64,000 bases of DNA from Odontocerum albicorne (GCA_949825065.1 OX463859.1:7106217-7170216); one strand, 5' to 3'; shown: positions 41,299 through 52,260, counted from the first letter of the stretch. Made by a program: numbers and translations. The notes: generated from the sequence alone by a model not told the origin.

Positions 41299-41815
41299 TA
41301 CATTTTCAGATATTTCAGTAAGTTTATATATACCCACGAAAAAAAAAGGATTTGCTTTTGTCCTCAAAATAAGTCGAATTTGCACTTTTGACTTCTTCAT
41401 CGTCCGTAAATTTCTTTCCTCGAAGTCCTTTTTTATATTTGGAAACAAATAATAGTCAGACGGAGCCAGATCTGCGGTGTATGGAGGATGATTTAATGTT
41501 TGGAAGCCACAGTTGTAAAGAGCAGCTAATACGAAATTGTTTTTGTGCACGGGTGCATTGTCATGCAAAAGCAGCTCCCCTTTTGTCAATTTTCTTCTCC
41601 TTTTTAGCTTCTTTTAATTGCATCAGCAGACCAGAGTAATACTCTCCAGTTATTGTGATGCCCTTATCTTTGTTATCTATCAGCAATATGCCTTCTGCAT
41701 CCCAAAAAAAGGAGCTATAATTTTTCCAGCCAATTGCAAAACTTCTTAGGGGTCTGTGTGCCCTTTTATGCCACTGCACGGACTCCTGCTTCCACTCAGG
41801 CGCATTTCATTTATC
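41287..41815 (-). pseudogene. Older mariner transposase, catalytic and C-terminal part
   Basis: This is the coding part of the split element (see 39971-41815). The second and third catalytic Asp are kept (L-L-H-D-N-A-P and S-D-Y-Y-L-F). The first is missing because the N-terminal half is absent. A frameshift lies between the two readable segments near 41570. Confidence 0.88.
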
Positions 41816-41875
41816 TTGTCCGTTTATCTTGTTCCCTGTCGCTACCCTTCTGTTTTTTTACTGTATTACAGTTGA

Positions 41876-41990
41876 CTCGAGACGGTCCCGTATCGTATAA
41901 TTAATTGTATGTATTGTTAAATGTTTAAATGTATTTTTGAAATATTTTTTTCTCTTGTACTTGTTTATTTACGAGTATATTTTATTTTAA
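41876..41990 (+). repeat. Direct repeat, partner of 39775-39870
   Basis: 'cccgtatcgtataattaatt' and 'tgtattgttaaatgt' repeat the left-flank sequence. Confidence 0.6.
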
Positions 41991-42330
41991 GTGTTAATGT
42001 GTCTTTTCATTTAGTTTCTTTGAGTTAATATGAATTATTTTTGTTGCTAATAAGATTATTTTGTAAATATTTTAAATGAACAAAGATAACTTTTTTTAAA
42101 TAATTTTTAAATTGACTTTAAACCGTAGATAAAATATAAAATATTTAATTAAATAAATAAAAACATAGATATTGAATTAAGCTATTTAATTGTTCATGTA
42201 AAAAAACGTGTCCAGTCCTGTTTTTATAAATGTATTTATCGAATATTATACGATACTAAATTGTCCTTTAGAAAACATAACAATATTTACTAAATAAAAT
42301 TAATACATCAAAAACTTAACACGTTTCTGA

Positions 42331-42497
42331 AATTATCTTTCTGGTAGGTTTAAGAGATTATCACGTACAATATACACACCAAGTTGTACAGTGTACAATA
42401 AAAGCGTAAAATTAATTATCCTTCTGGTAGGCTTAAGAGATTATCACGTACAACATACATACCAGGTTGTACAGTGTACAATAAAAGCGTAAAATAA
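42331..42497. repeat. 83-bp tandem duplication
   Basis: 'ttctggtagg' at 42339 and 42422, with 'ttgtacagtgtacaataaaa' in both units. The start resembles a SINE1 tail ('tttctggtaggtttaagag'). Confidence 0.9.
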
Positions 42498-42995
42498 CAC
42501 TGTGCAGCACTCACAGTATTCGTGTTTGATAGGCAGTGGGCAAAGATGTCAATGACTTCTGTTGAAAAACGAATAACGACTTATTTATATATTTATCGAA
42601 AAGTTAAACGACAGTGAAGTGTCCTTAAAAAAGTGAAAAACCATTTATTGAACCAAATATAAAACAACTTCAGCGATTCAGAACTTATGCGGACGTTTCA
42701 TCGTCCGATTTAATAGTATAGTGACACTGAAATAAATAAGTATACTCAAATACGATCAATGAAAATACTAAATTAATTAAAGTACAAAAAATATAACAGT
42801 AAAAACGAAATTAAAAAGAATAACCGACTAATCTCACAGTCAAAATACCTAAAAGAAAATGCTTGAAATGGACTCTGTTGAACTTAACAAAATCTACATT
42901 AAAAATATCCACCAAACCCGACATGTTTTCTCTGAAGATCCCTTGAACATAAAATCCTTCAGCTATCTAATTTTTCACAGTCATTGTACAAGAGT
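42498..42995. other. Unclassified
   Basis: A hairpin word 'cggacgtttcatcgtccg' lies at about 42692. It resembles the ends of some Penelope-like repeats but is too little to call. Confidence 0.35.
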
Positions 42996-43086
42996 TATCC
43001 AGAAAGTAAGCTTACAACATTTATGTAGGATCGAAAAATGCTTGTATTTATTTGAAATTCACAGAATACTTCACAAACATAATAAA

Positions 43087-43664
43087 CTATTTTTCAACGT
43101 AATTACCGTCGAGATCGAAACATTTCTGTAGCCGGGGCACCATCTTTTGTATGCCAGTGTCATACACCTCCGCCGCCAGCTCTTTCAGCCACTTCTTCAC
43201 AGCTTCCTCGACCTCCTGATCGTTAAAATTGTTGGGGTGTAGTGACACACCCACGTCTCATCCCCCGTCACGATAGAGTCCAGATAAGCTTCTCCCTCCT
43301 GTGCAAAACGATCCAAAAATTCACGCGCGGCGGTCACGCGATTTTGACGGTACTCCGGTGTGAGCATTCTGGGCACCTCCCTTCTTGTAACCAAGTTTTT
43401 CCGACACAATATTACCAAGGAGACTTCGAGAAATGTCAGGAAATTCTTTGTGAAGGTCGTCAAGCATCACACGGTGGTCATTTCTCACTTGTTCTTCAAT
43501 TTTTTGCACAAATTCGTCAGAAATCACTGCCTTGCCTTGTCGTGAGTGTCAGTGACTTTGCAGAACAATACCTCGTCGGTATTGTTCTGCAAAGTCAAAA
43601 AACTGATGACCGCGCGGATCTCGCACGGACGAGAGTTGGCGGGAGCGCACGACGACTTCTCCAT
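43087..43664 (-). pseudogene. Mariner transposase with two internal losses
   Basis: It starts M-E-K-S-S-C-A-P-A-N then C-E-I-R-A-V-I-S-F-L, breaks at an inverted duplication, and continues I-E-E-Q-V-R-N-D-H-R-V-M-L-D-D-L and F-A-Q-E-G-E-A-Y-L-D-S. The first catalytic motif is I-V-T-G-D-E-T-W-V. It then jumps frame to E-V-E-E-A-V-K-K-W-L-K-E-L and R-L-Q-K-C-F-D-L-D-G-N-Y-V-E-K, stop at 43089-43087. The second and third catalytic Asp are deleted. Confidence 0.9.
43554..43596. repeat. Perfect hairpin, 19-bp arms, 5-nt loop
   Basis: Arm 'gactttgcagaacaatacc' (43554-43572), loop 'tcgtc', exact complement 43578-43596. It lies at a break in the transposase frame. Confidence 0.97.
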
Positions 43665-43829
43665 CGGAAGAATTTACTGTGACTGAACAAAATGGTCGAA
43701 AAACACGCGGGACTGACCGTTAGGATCCCCCCTACACGCCTGGTGCACTAACTTTTAAACAAAAAAATTCTCCCGGCCTCAGGAGCCCTTGCAAGCTTAG
43801 TTTCTGGATAACCCTCATACTACTGATAT

Positions 43830-44345
43830 TTTGAATAAAATTAAACATCATACTTGGCACTGATGGACGTTGGATTGGGATATAACTGGTTTAAATAAAG
43901 GCGTTTGATATGAACCAATCCAACAATATTTTCCTTTGGTTTAATATAATAAGAGTGAACAAGATGGAAGTGTCTGTCATGTGTCGTTTGTGAACAAGGC
44001 ACTGCGAGGTGGCTAGTCACCTTTACATAATGGGTATTGTGGAGAACCTCGGCTGCGAGTGTAGTCTGGAAGATTGAACTATAGACCTTATATTTTTCGG
44101 TTTTTCTTTGCCAGATTGATTTGATTGACTAAAATCCATATATTTACCGTGTCCAATTAATGTTGCATTTCATCCTGCTTCGTGGAACTTTTCCACTTAT
44201 AAATCAGTTGAAACTTTTAATTGCCTAGAACTGTTATTTTTTTTAATTAGATTTATAATTTTTACTCATATAACTGCATAATGACTTGAATTTTGTGGCA
44301 CAAATCATCCTAGTTTGGGTGGATCGTCGTCTATGAAAAAAAAAG
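43830..44345 (+). pseudogene. LINE-D, uninterrupted sister copy
   Basis: It is colinear with 24840-25925 without the two insertions: 'cttggcactgatgg', 'gattgggatataactgg', 'catgtgtcgtttgtga', 'aacctcggctgcgagtgtag', the UTR word 'catcctagtttgggtgg', and an A-run end. Stops occur throughout. Confidence 0.8.
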
Positions 44346-44361
44346 ACACATACCTCTTTTG

Positions 44362-44665
44362 TGAGGTATTGAAAGGCAGAAAGAAGTACGGTGATCAGCG
44401 CATTAGATATATGACGTACTGCATGAGACGCTTAAAAACATTAATGCTCAGCACAACTGGAAGCAAACAGAAGCAGGTAGATTCAAATGGCGTAGAGTTG
44501 TTGATGAAATCAGGAATCAAATATAGAAAACAGACAAACCACGAGTACTGAAGTGCCTTACTCTATATGCAACAAGACACACCAAATAAGCTTATATATT
44601 AATCGCCTATGGCATTTTGTATTTTGACTTCTTAAATACTCGTCACGGGTTATGGGCATTCAATT
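44362..44665 (+). pseudogene. LINE-L copy 2
   Basis: 'gaagtacggtgatcagcgc', 'gagacgcttaaaaacatt', 'cacaactggaagcaaac', 'agattcaaatggcg' and the end 'actcgtcacgggttatggg' match 2720-3965 and the minus-strand copy at 61 kb. Confidence 0.75.
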
Positions 44666-45172
44666 AAATTCTTTAGCATATATCAAGTTGTTTGAAAAAG
44701 ATTTTTCTATGGCAATTAGCCCATCAAGCTGTATTTATAAAACGAAATAGTAATTCAACCTTCCTGTGAAAATTTCTCACAGTAATGTCTACGCACTTCA
44801 CAATTTAATTGCCACTTGAAAAGTGAAAGTCGTAATTTGGAAACCGCAAATGGAGAATTGTCTCTAATGAAAGGTGAACAATTTTGAGAGACAACGCGCG
44901 TAAGAAGCCAAAATATATTTTCACATTTCATCATATTTCGTTAGAAGCCATATAAAATATTTGAGTAGGAAATAATATTTTGCTTTCACAAAAATGCGAA
45001 TCAACCCTCAAACGACAAGGAAAGTTTTTTTTTTAATGTTAATTGATTTCTCTTATATTGTTTTTAGTATTTATTCAGTTTATACTAATCTTTCAATGGA
45101 CAACTTTCTTTAGCACCGTTTAGGGAGTAAACTTTCAAAGCGCTCTTATTCGAAACTTGAACTCACTATACT
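44666..45172. other. Unclassified A+T-rich DNA
   Basis: A weak SINE1-tail word ('ctatggcaattagccc') is near 44710. The rest is unassigned. Confidence 0.4.
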
Positions 45173-45184
45173 CAAGAAAATGTA

Positions 45185-45731
45185 GGATGGTCCCTGTGAC
45201 GTTTGAAATTTTATGTCTCAAAGGGATGGGGTAAAATTGTTTTTTTTTTACAAATCGAATAGTCTTTTTATAAATCGAAAAATTGTTTTTCTCTAAACTG
45301 ACGTTTTAATTCCTAATTTTCATTACTTTATATGTTACTGACTTTCTAATGTATGATTTGTATCTATCTTTAAATATACCAAGATTCACTATGAATTAAT
45401 AGTAATTACGAACATTTAATTTTATGTATAAAAAAAATCGAAAATCCAATTATCGTATACCCCATCCTTAGCCAATGCAGACTAACGTAGTGACTTTTGA
45501 CGAACGTCGCCAAACATTATTAGATTTTAACAAACTGACACATTTTTGCTAATTTGTAACAAGATGTATTAATTTGTCATTATTGTTAGTTTTATGTAAT
45601 GTATTTACCTAAATAACTTGCTATTTATTAGAATCGAGGCTTATATTAAAGTTGGGGAAATAATTAAAATTACTGAACATCATTACAAGGTTGTATTGGG
45701 GCAAATTTGTGAAACGTCACAGGGACCATGC
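45185..45731. mobile_element. MITE candidate with TIRs, about 547 bp
   Basis: 'GATGGTCCCTGTGACGTTT' just inside the left end is repeated inverted at the right end ('aaacgtcacagggaccatg'). TA flanks both ends (45183-45184, 45732-45733). The similarity extends 8-10 bp further outwards ('gaaaatg' / 'cattttc'), so the true ends may be outside and the class is uncertain. It encodes no protein. Confidence 0.65.
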
Positions 45732-45828
45732 TACATTTTCTTTAATATAATATTAAACAAATTGCGTCTGACAGCTATAGCAGCGTTCGAGCGAATCGTG
45801 TAACAAATTTTTCTTTGTATACAATACA

Positions 45829-46006
45829 ACCTTATAGGATTATTGCCATGTGGCAATCTCATCCAACAAACCAGAAATATGTTAATGAGGCGTCAAGTGA
45901 GAACAAGACTGAAATATTTATTTTCCTAAACTGGGTTCCAACGGAAATTGAACCCACAACCTCTGAGTCGGAAGACAGGCGTTTTACCAACCAGGCAACG
46001 GAGATT
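45829..46006 (-). mobile_element. SINE1 copy, full length
   Basis: In reverse: 'ataggattattgccatgtgg', 'caacaaaccagaaatatg', 'aacaagactgaaat', 'ctgggttccaacgg', B box region 'aaattgaacccac', head 'ttttaccaaccaggcaacgg'. It stops just before the satellite. Confidence 0.85.
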
Positions 46007-46027
46007 GTCGTAGTTTAAATTGGGAAG

Positions 46028-49000
46028 TCAACATTTCTAAATGTTATAAATCATTAAAAATTTTTTCGTTACTTAATTCAATAATCGTTCTAATCATCAC
46101 ACGCCATATCTATATTGGGCTGGAAAATGTTATAAATCTAAATGTTATAAATCATTGAAATTTTGTTCGTCACCTAATTCAACAATCGTTCTAATCATCA
46201 CACGCCATATCTATATTGAGTTGGAAAATGTTATAAATCTAAATGTTATAAATCATTGAAATTTTGTTCGTCACCTAATTCAATAATCGTTCTAATCATC
46301 ACACGCAATATCTATATTGGGTTGGAAAATGTTATAAATCATTGAAATTTTGTTCGTCACCTAATTCAATAATCGTTCTAATCATCACACGCCATATCTA
46401 TATTGGGCTGGAAAATGTTATAAATCGAAATGTTATAAATCATTGAAATTTTGTTCGTCACCTAATTCAATAATCGTTCTAATCATCACACGCCATATCT
46501 ATATTGGGTTGGAAAATGTTATAAATCTAAATGTTATAAATCATTGAAATTTTGTTCGTCACCTAATTCAATAATCGTTCTAATCATCACACGCCATATC
46601 TATATTGGGTTGGAAAATGTTATAAATCTAAATGTCATAAATCATTGAAATTTTGTTCGTCACCTAATTCAATAATCGTTCTAATCATCACACGCCATAT
46701 CTATATTGGGCTGGAAAATGTTATAAATCTAAATGTTATAAATCATTGAAATTTTGTTCGTCACCTAATTCAATAATCGTTCTAATCATCACACGCCATA
46801 TCTATATTGGGTTGGAAAATGTTATAAATCATTGAAATTTTGTTCGTCACCTAATTCAACAATCGTTCTAATCATCACACGCCATATCTATATTGAGTTG
46901 GAAAATGTTATAAATCTAAATGTTATAAATCATTGAAATTTTGTTCGTCACCTAATTCAATAATCGTTCTAATCATCACACGCCATATCTATATTGGGTT
47001 GGAAAATGTTATAAATCATTGAAATTTTGTTCGTCACCTAATTCAATAATCGTTCTAATCATCACACGCCATATCTATATTGGGCTGGAAAATGTTATAA
47101 ATCTAAATGTTATAAATCATTGAAATTTTGTTCGTCACCTAATTCAATAATCGTTCTAATCATCACACGCCATATCTATATTGGGCTGGAAAATGTTATT
47201 AATCTAAATGTTATAAATCATTGAAATTTTGTTCGTCACCTTATTCAATAATCGTTCTAATCATCACACGCCATATCTATATTGGGCTGGAAAATGTTAT
47301 AAATCTAAATGTTATAAATCATTGAAATTTTGTTCGTCACCTAATTCAACAATCGTTCTAATCATCACACGCCATATCTATATTGGGCTGGAAAATGTTA
47401 TAAATCTAAATGTTATAAATCATTGAAATTTTGTTCGTCACCTAATTCAATAATCGTTCTAATCATCACACGCCATATCTATATTGGGTTGGAAAATGTT
47501 ATAAATCTAAATGTTATAAATCATTGAAATTTTGTTCGTCACCTAATTCAATAATCGTTCTAATCATCACACGCCATATCTATATTGGGCTGGAAAATGT
47601 TATAAATCTAAATGTTATAAATCATTGAAATTTTGTTCGTCACCTAATTCAACAATCGTTCTAATCATCACACGCCATATCTATATTGAGTTGGAAAATG
47701 TTATAAATCTAAATGTTATAAATCATTGAAATTTTGTTCGTCACCTAATTCAATAATCGTTCTAATCATCACACGCCATATCTATATTGGGTTGGAAAAT
47801 GTAATAAATCTAAATTTTATAAATCATTGAAATTTTGTTCGTCACCTAATTCAATAATCGTTCTAATCATCACACGCCATATCTATATTGGGTTGGAAAA
47901 TGTTATAAATCATTGAAATTTTGTTCGTCACCTAATTCAATAATCGTTCTAATCATCACACGCCATATCTATATTGGGCTGGAAAATGTTATAAATCTAA
48001 ATGTTATAAATCATTGAAATTTTGTTCGTCACCTAATTCAATAATCGTTCTAATCATCACACGCCATATCTATATTGGGCTGGAAAATGTTATAAATCTA
48101 AATGTTATAAATCATTGAAATTTTGTTCGTCACCTAATTCAATAATCGTTCTAATCATCACACGCCATATCTATATTGGGTTGGAAAATGTTATAAATCT
48201 AAATGTTATAAATCATTGAAATTTTGTTCGTCACCTAATTCAATAATCGTTCTAATCATCACACGCCATATCTATATTGGGTTGGAAAATGTTATAAATC
48301 TAAATGTTATAAATCATTGAAATTTTGTTCGTCACCTAATTCAATAATCGTTCTAATCATCACACGCCATATCTATATTGGGCTGGAAAATGTTATAAAT
48401 CTAAATGTTATAAATCATTGAAATTTTGTTCGTCACCTAATTCAACAATCGTTCTAATCATCACACGCCATATCTATATTGGGCTGGAAAATGTTATAAA
48501 TCTAAATGTTATAAATCATTGAAATTTTGTTCGTCACCTAATTCAATAATCGTTCTAATCATCACACGCCATATCTATATTGGGTTGGAAAATGTTATAA
48601 ATCTAAATGTTATAAATCATTGAAATTTTGTTCGTCACCTAATTCAATAATCGTTCTAATCATCACACGCCATATCTATATTGGGCTGGAAAATGTTATA
48701 AATCTAAATGTTATAAATCATTGAAATTTTGTTCGTCACCTAATTCAATAATCGTTCTAATCATCACACGCCATATCTATATTGGGTTGGAAAATGTTAT
48801 AAATCATTGAAATTTTGTTCGTCACCTAATTCAATAATCGTTCTAATCATCACACGCCATATCTATATTGGGTTGGAAAATGTAATAAATCTAAATTTTA
48901 TAAATCATTGAAATTTTGTTCGTCACCTAATTCAATAATCGTTCTAATCATCACACGCCATATCTATATTGGGTTGGAAAATGTTATAAATCATTGAAAT

Positions 49001-49926
49001 TTTGTTCGTCACCTAATTCAATAATCGTTCTAATCATCACACGCCATATCTATATTGGGCTGGAAAATGTTATAAATCTAAATGTTATAAATCATTGAAA
49101 TTTTGTTCGTCACCTAATTCAACAATCGTTCTAATCATCACACGCCATATCTATATTGAGTTGGAAAATGTTATAAATCTAAATGTTATAAATCATTGAA
49201 ATTTAGTTCGTCACCTAATTCAATAATCGTCCTAATCATCACACGCCATATCTATATTGGGTTGGAAAATGTTATAAATTATTGAAATTTTGTTCGTCAC
49301 CTAATTCAACAATCGTTCTAATCATCACACGCCATATCTATATTGGGTTGGAAAATATTATAAATCATTGAAATTTTGTTCGTCACCTAATTCAATAATC
49401 GTTCTAATCATCACACGCCATATCTATATTGGGCTGGAAAATGTTATAAATCTTAAATCATTGAAATTTTGTTCGTCACCTAATTCAACAATCGTTCTAA
49501 TCATCACACGCCATATCTATATTGGGTTGGAAAATGTTATAAATCTAAATGTTATAAATCATTGAAATTTTGTTCGTCACCTAATTCAATAATCGTTCTA
49601 ATCATCACACGCCATATCTATATTGGGTTGGAAAATGTTATAAATCTAAATCTTATAAATCATTGAAATTTTGTTCGTCACCTAATTCAATAATCGTTCT
49701 AATCATCACACGCCATATCTATATTGGGTTGGAAAATGTTATAAATCATTGAAATTTTGTTCGTCACCTAATTCAATAATCGTTCTAATCATCACACGCC
49801 ATATCTTTATTGGGTTGGAAAATGTTATAAATCTAAATGTTATAAATCATTGAAATTTTGTTCGTCACCTAACAATTCAATAATCGTTCTAATCATCACA
49901 CGCCATATCCATATTGGGTTAGAAAA
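46028..49926. repeat. Satellite array, 101- and 86-bp monomers, ~40 units
   Basis: Each unit contains 'ttgttcgtcacctaattcaa', 'atcgttctaatcatcacacg' and 'ccatatctatattggg'. Long units (101 bp) carry an extra 15 bp, 'ctaaatgttataaat', missing in short units (86 bp). Spacing read at 46122, 46223, 46324 and 46410 gives 101, 101 and 86. Variants (gggctgg/gggttgg, caacaatcg/caataatcg) recur in runs. The first unit is degenerate and the last has a small insertion. Confidence 0.97.
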
Positions 49927-50135
49927 TAAGAACAGACATCCTTTCCATTATTACTTGGCACACACATTTTACTTCTGCCACATTCATACACAACATCATG
50001 CAAACTCTCTTATTAATAAATCTTCTCTCTTTATTTTGTCGTACCATGTTCTTCCCAAGCCCTTCGTTCTTTCTCTCTACTCGTATAGATTATTTTTTAA
50101 ACCTTCAATCATTCATTCAACGGTTTTCGTTATTT
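49927..50135. other. Unassigned; possibly minus-strand LINE-A-like
   Basis: The minus strand has a short G-R-T-W-Y-D-K-I like stretch that could be a LINE C-terminus, but the rest does not fit well. Confidence 0.25.
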
Positions 50136-50235
50136 AGTAAGTAAAGCGCCTGTCTTCTAATACGAGGGTATTGTGTTTGATTCCTGTTGGAAACTAGATT
50201 TCTAAAGAATTATTTCAGTCTGATTTTTACTGATG
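50136..50235 (+). mobile_element. SINE1 copy, head and body start
   Basis: 'gtaagtaaagcgcctgtctt', 'gtgtttgattcctgttgg' (B box) and 'tatttcagtctgatttttac'. Confidence 0.65.
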
Positions 50236-50254
50236 GTCATTATAATATAGTTCT

Positions 50255-50830
50255 AGTTCTTCTTTCGATAGTCTAACAGCCCATATCGAGCTTTGGCTTC
50301 CGTCAATCTTCACCTCCAACTCTTCCTGTCCTTCGCCACAACTCTCCAATCCTGTGCCTGCAGCAGCCGGGTTGCGTCCCTCTCAACTTCGCCCTCCTAT
50401 CGCAGCCTTAGCCTGCCCACTCTCCTTCTCCCACCCGGGTGTCCTTCCAGGATTCTTTTGGGTGCTCGCGATGACGGCATTCTCTGCACATGTCCAGCCC
50501 ATCTCAATCTGCTCAGTCTGACATGTACAGATAGCCTGGGAACTTTGTATATATTATATCGTTCGTCGTTGTATCGTATTCGCCAGGTTTCGCTGTCATT
50601 CACGGGGCCTAGGATCCTACGTAGCACTCTTCTCTCGAAGGCATCCAGCAACTCTGCGGGTTTAGCTGCCAGTGTCCATGCTTCGCATCCATATGCCATC
50701 ACTGTTCTAATAATTGTTTTGTACAGGGTGACTTTGGTTTTTCTATAGTCACTTCTGGACTTGAACACCGGCAGTAGGGAGAAGAATGTTCTGTTCCCTG
50801 TTGTGATTCTTCTCTTAATCTCAGCATGCT
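50255..50830 (-). pseudogene. LINE-J reverse transcriptase C-terminus
   Basis: The minus strand reads E-I-K-R-R-I-T-T-G-N-R, then Y-K-T-I-I-R-T-V-M-A-Y-G-C-E-A-W-T-L, A-F-E-R-R-V-L-R-R-I-L-G-P-V, L-R-W-A-G-H-V-Q-R-M and G-G-R-R-R-V-G-R-L-R-L-R, a stop, then D-W-R-V-V-A-K-D-R-K-S-W-R. This is the canonical LINE C-terminal domain order. It is among the least decayed LINE pieces here; the polymerase core is absent. Confidence 0.88.
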
Positions 50831-51523
50831 CATAGTTCTAGGTAACTGGAGGAAATTTGCAATAAAGCAGCGATAGTGTAATGCAATACATCACATTTTT
50901 TCTCCTTTGCTGAAACATATTTTTCCTTGATCTTAAACACTTTATCTTAAATTACTGTTATTACTAACATATCAATAATTTAATAGACTGTAAATATGGC
51001 AATTAACTCCGTCGGTTAAAATCACAAGGCCACTAAAACAAACATATTCGTACTTAAACTAAACGCCATCAAAGTCCAGAAACATAATAAATGTATTTTA
51101 CGGTCTACTTTTATGTGTGGGGTGCGTAGGGGTGAAAAATTTCTGACGGAAGTCGAAGAAACTATTCTTCCTTTTTTCTCATTATATTCCTCCCTTTAAT
51201 TAATTATTTTTACTATTTATACTGTTCATGAATTTTGTACAAATAAAAATGATTTGAATAATTTTTGCCCCCTACAACTTTTTATACTTTTGTCTGATTG
51301 GTTAAAATAAATTATCACTAAATCGTAATATGTACAAAATAATGAAGATAATAGGAAAATATGTCCTACAAATTGAAATTCAATTCAACGGAAAATAAAA
51401 CGCACTAAAAAAACTCTGTCTATTATTTATGAAAAAATACGGAATGCTGATAACATTTAATTAAGTGGGATCTTTGTATTTATTGTATCGTTATAATATA
51501 AAAAATATATATTATTTATATAG
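50831..51523. other. Unclassified A+T-rich DNA
   Basis: Nothing recognised. Confidence 0.4.
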
Positions 51524-51680
51524 TAGTTAAGGCATTAACATTGTTGAGGTTTAAAAACATTGTAATTTGTTTTATCAAACACTGTTTATTCCACTTTTTG
51601 TAACAGTATAGCCCTACCGGTTTCAAGGTTTTCACCTCATCATCATAATCTTGTTTAAACAAACAAACAATTTTTTTTAA

Positions 51681-51857
51681 CCTGTCGAGTTTATTGCCAT
51701 GTGGCAATTTCTTCCAGCCAACCAGAAAGATGTTTTCATAGGTCCTAAGTGTTAACCAGACTGGAATCCTAATTTAAAAAATCTGGGTTCCAGCGGGGAT
51801 CGAACCCGCAACCTCCGGATCGGCAGACAACAGTCTTACCACCAGGCAACGGAGGTC
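51681..51857 (-). mobile_element. SINE1 copy, full length
   Basis: In reverse it is nearly the consensus, with B box (minus) 'gggttcgatccccgctgg' and head 'gcctggtggtaagactg'. 'cttgttt' occurs on both sides (about 51648 and 51860), a possible target duplication. Confidence 0.92.
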
Positions 51858-51873
51858 GTCTTGTTTGTACTCC

Positions 51874-51920
51874 CTGATGATGAAGTGAAAACCTTGAAAC
51901 CGGTAGGGTTATACCGTTAC
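51874..51920 (+). ncRNA. Hammerhead-like ribozyme motif (Penelope-associated), candidate
   Basis: CTGATGA (51874-51880), TG, AAGT-GAAA-ACCT stem with one mismatch, T, GAAA (51896-51899), then CGGTA..TACCG (51901-51905 / 51912-51916) as stem III and TTAC. Minimal hammerheads are established in metazoan Penelope-like elements. Stem I is not evident and one extra base lies between the core and stem II, so activity is doubtful. Confidence 0.4.
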
Positions 51921-51989
51921 ATAAAGTGGAATAAACGGTGTTTGATAAAACAAATTACAATATTAAAAATATATTTACTACTTTGTGTT

Positions 51990-52260
51990 CGAAATATGGG
52001 TGACGTGTGCAGCTTTAGGAAGCATTTAAAGACACCCATTTTTAAGAGGTCTTATTAAAATTGATGTTTGATGTAAACTACACATTACACTTTACTACAT
52101 CTTAAGTCGAATGTGGTACTATCACATATCAGAAGATCTGTGGATAGGTTTATTTGTAGTTCGTCTTCCGTTGGTAAGTTATCTGCAGTTTTCTTACCAA
52201 ATATGTTTTTCTGAACATTTGCAGATTCAGGGAAGTTCCAATTCTGATGGCCGCAGCTGT
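51990..52260 (+). repeat. Dispersed repeat R3, long copy
   Basis: 'gtgacgtgtgcagctttagg', 'aagaggtcttattaaaattg', 'ttaagtcgaatgtggtac', 'atatcagaagatctgtgg', 'gttcgtcttccgttggtaag' and 'ttaccaaatatgttttt'. The best R3 reference in the window. Confidence 0.7.

Larger units (their letters stand above)
39971..41815 (-). mobile_element. Older mariner, split by a younger mariner
   Basis: The left end 'cgagggcaggtcaataaatt' follows TA at 39969-39970. The minus-strand transposase is truncated at its N side near 41815. It reads A-P-E-W-K-Q-E-S-V-Q-W-H-K-R-A-H-R-P-L, F-F-W-D-A-E-G-I-L-L-I-D, L-L-L-H-D-N-A-P-V-H, A-P-S-D-Y-Y-L-F and K-L-T-E-I-S-E. It is cut by the insertion at 40070-41298. On the far side the coding resumes I-T-S-R-V-N-G-E-Y-I-K-K-E-E-stop (40068-40024). 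Confidence 0.9.
42998..43808 (-). mobile_element. Mariner, 811 bp, multiply deleted
   Basis: Ends TCCAGAAAGTAAGCTT / TCCAGAAACTAAGCTT, with TA at 42996-42997 and 43809-43810. It is related to the element at 8653-9590. Confidence 0.93.
51524..51968. mobile_element. Penelope-like inverted ends with a SINE1 in the loop
   Basis: The left part (51524-51655, minus) and the right part (51867-51968, plus) are inverted copies of one terminal sequence: 'tttgataaaacaaattacaa', 'aaagtggaataaac', TACCG, CCGGTAGGG, GAAA, and CTGATGA (ATGATGA on the left). The SINE1 between them separates the two arms. It is the same arrangement as the palindrome at 60.3 kb, which has no SINE. Confidence 0.65.

Noticed and set aside
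42685..42720. Third Penelope family from 'cggacgtttcatcgtccg'
   Set aside because: Only one short hairpin and no second copy in the window.
50293..50748. 151-codon plus-strand open frame, Ser/Leu-rich
   Set aside because: Antisense shadow of LINE-J, which shows canonical motifs on the minus strand.
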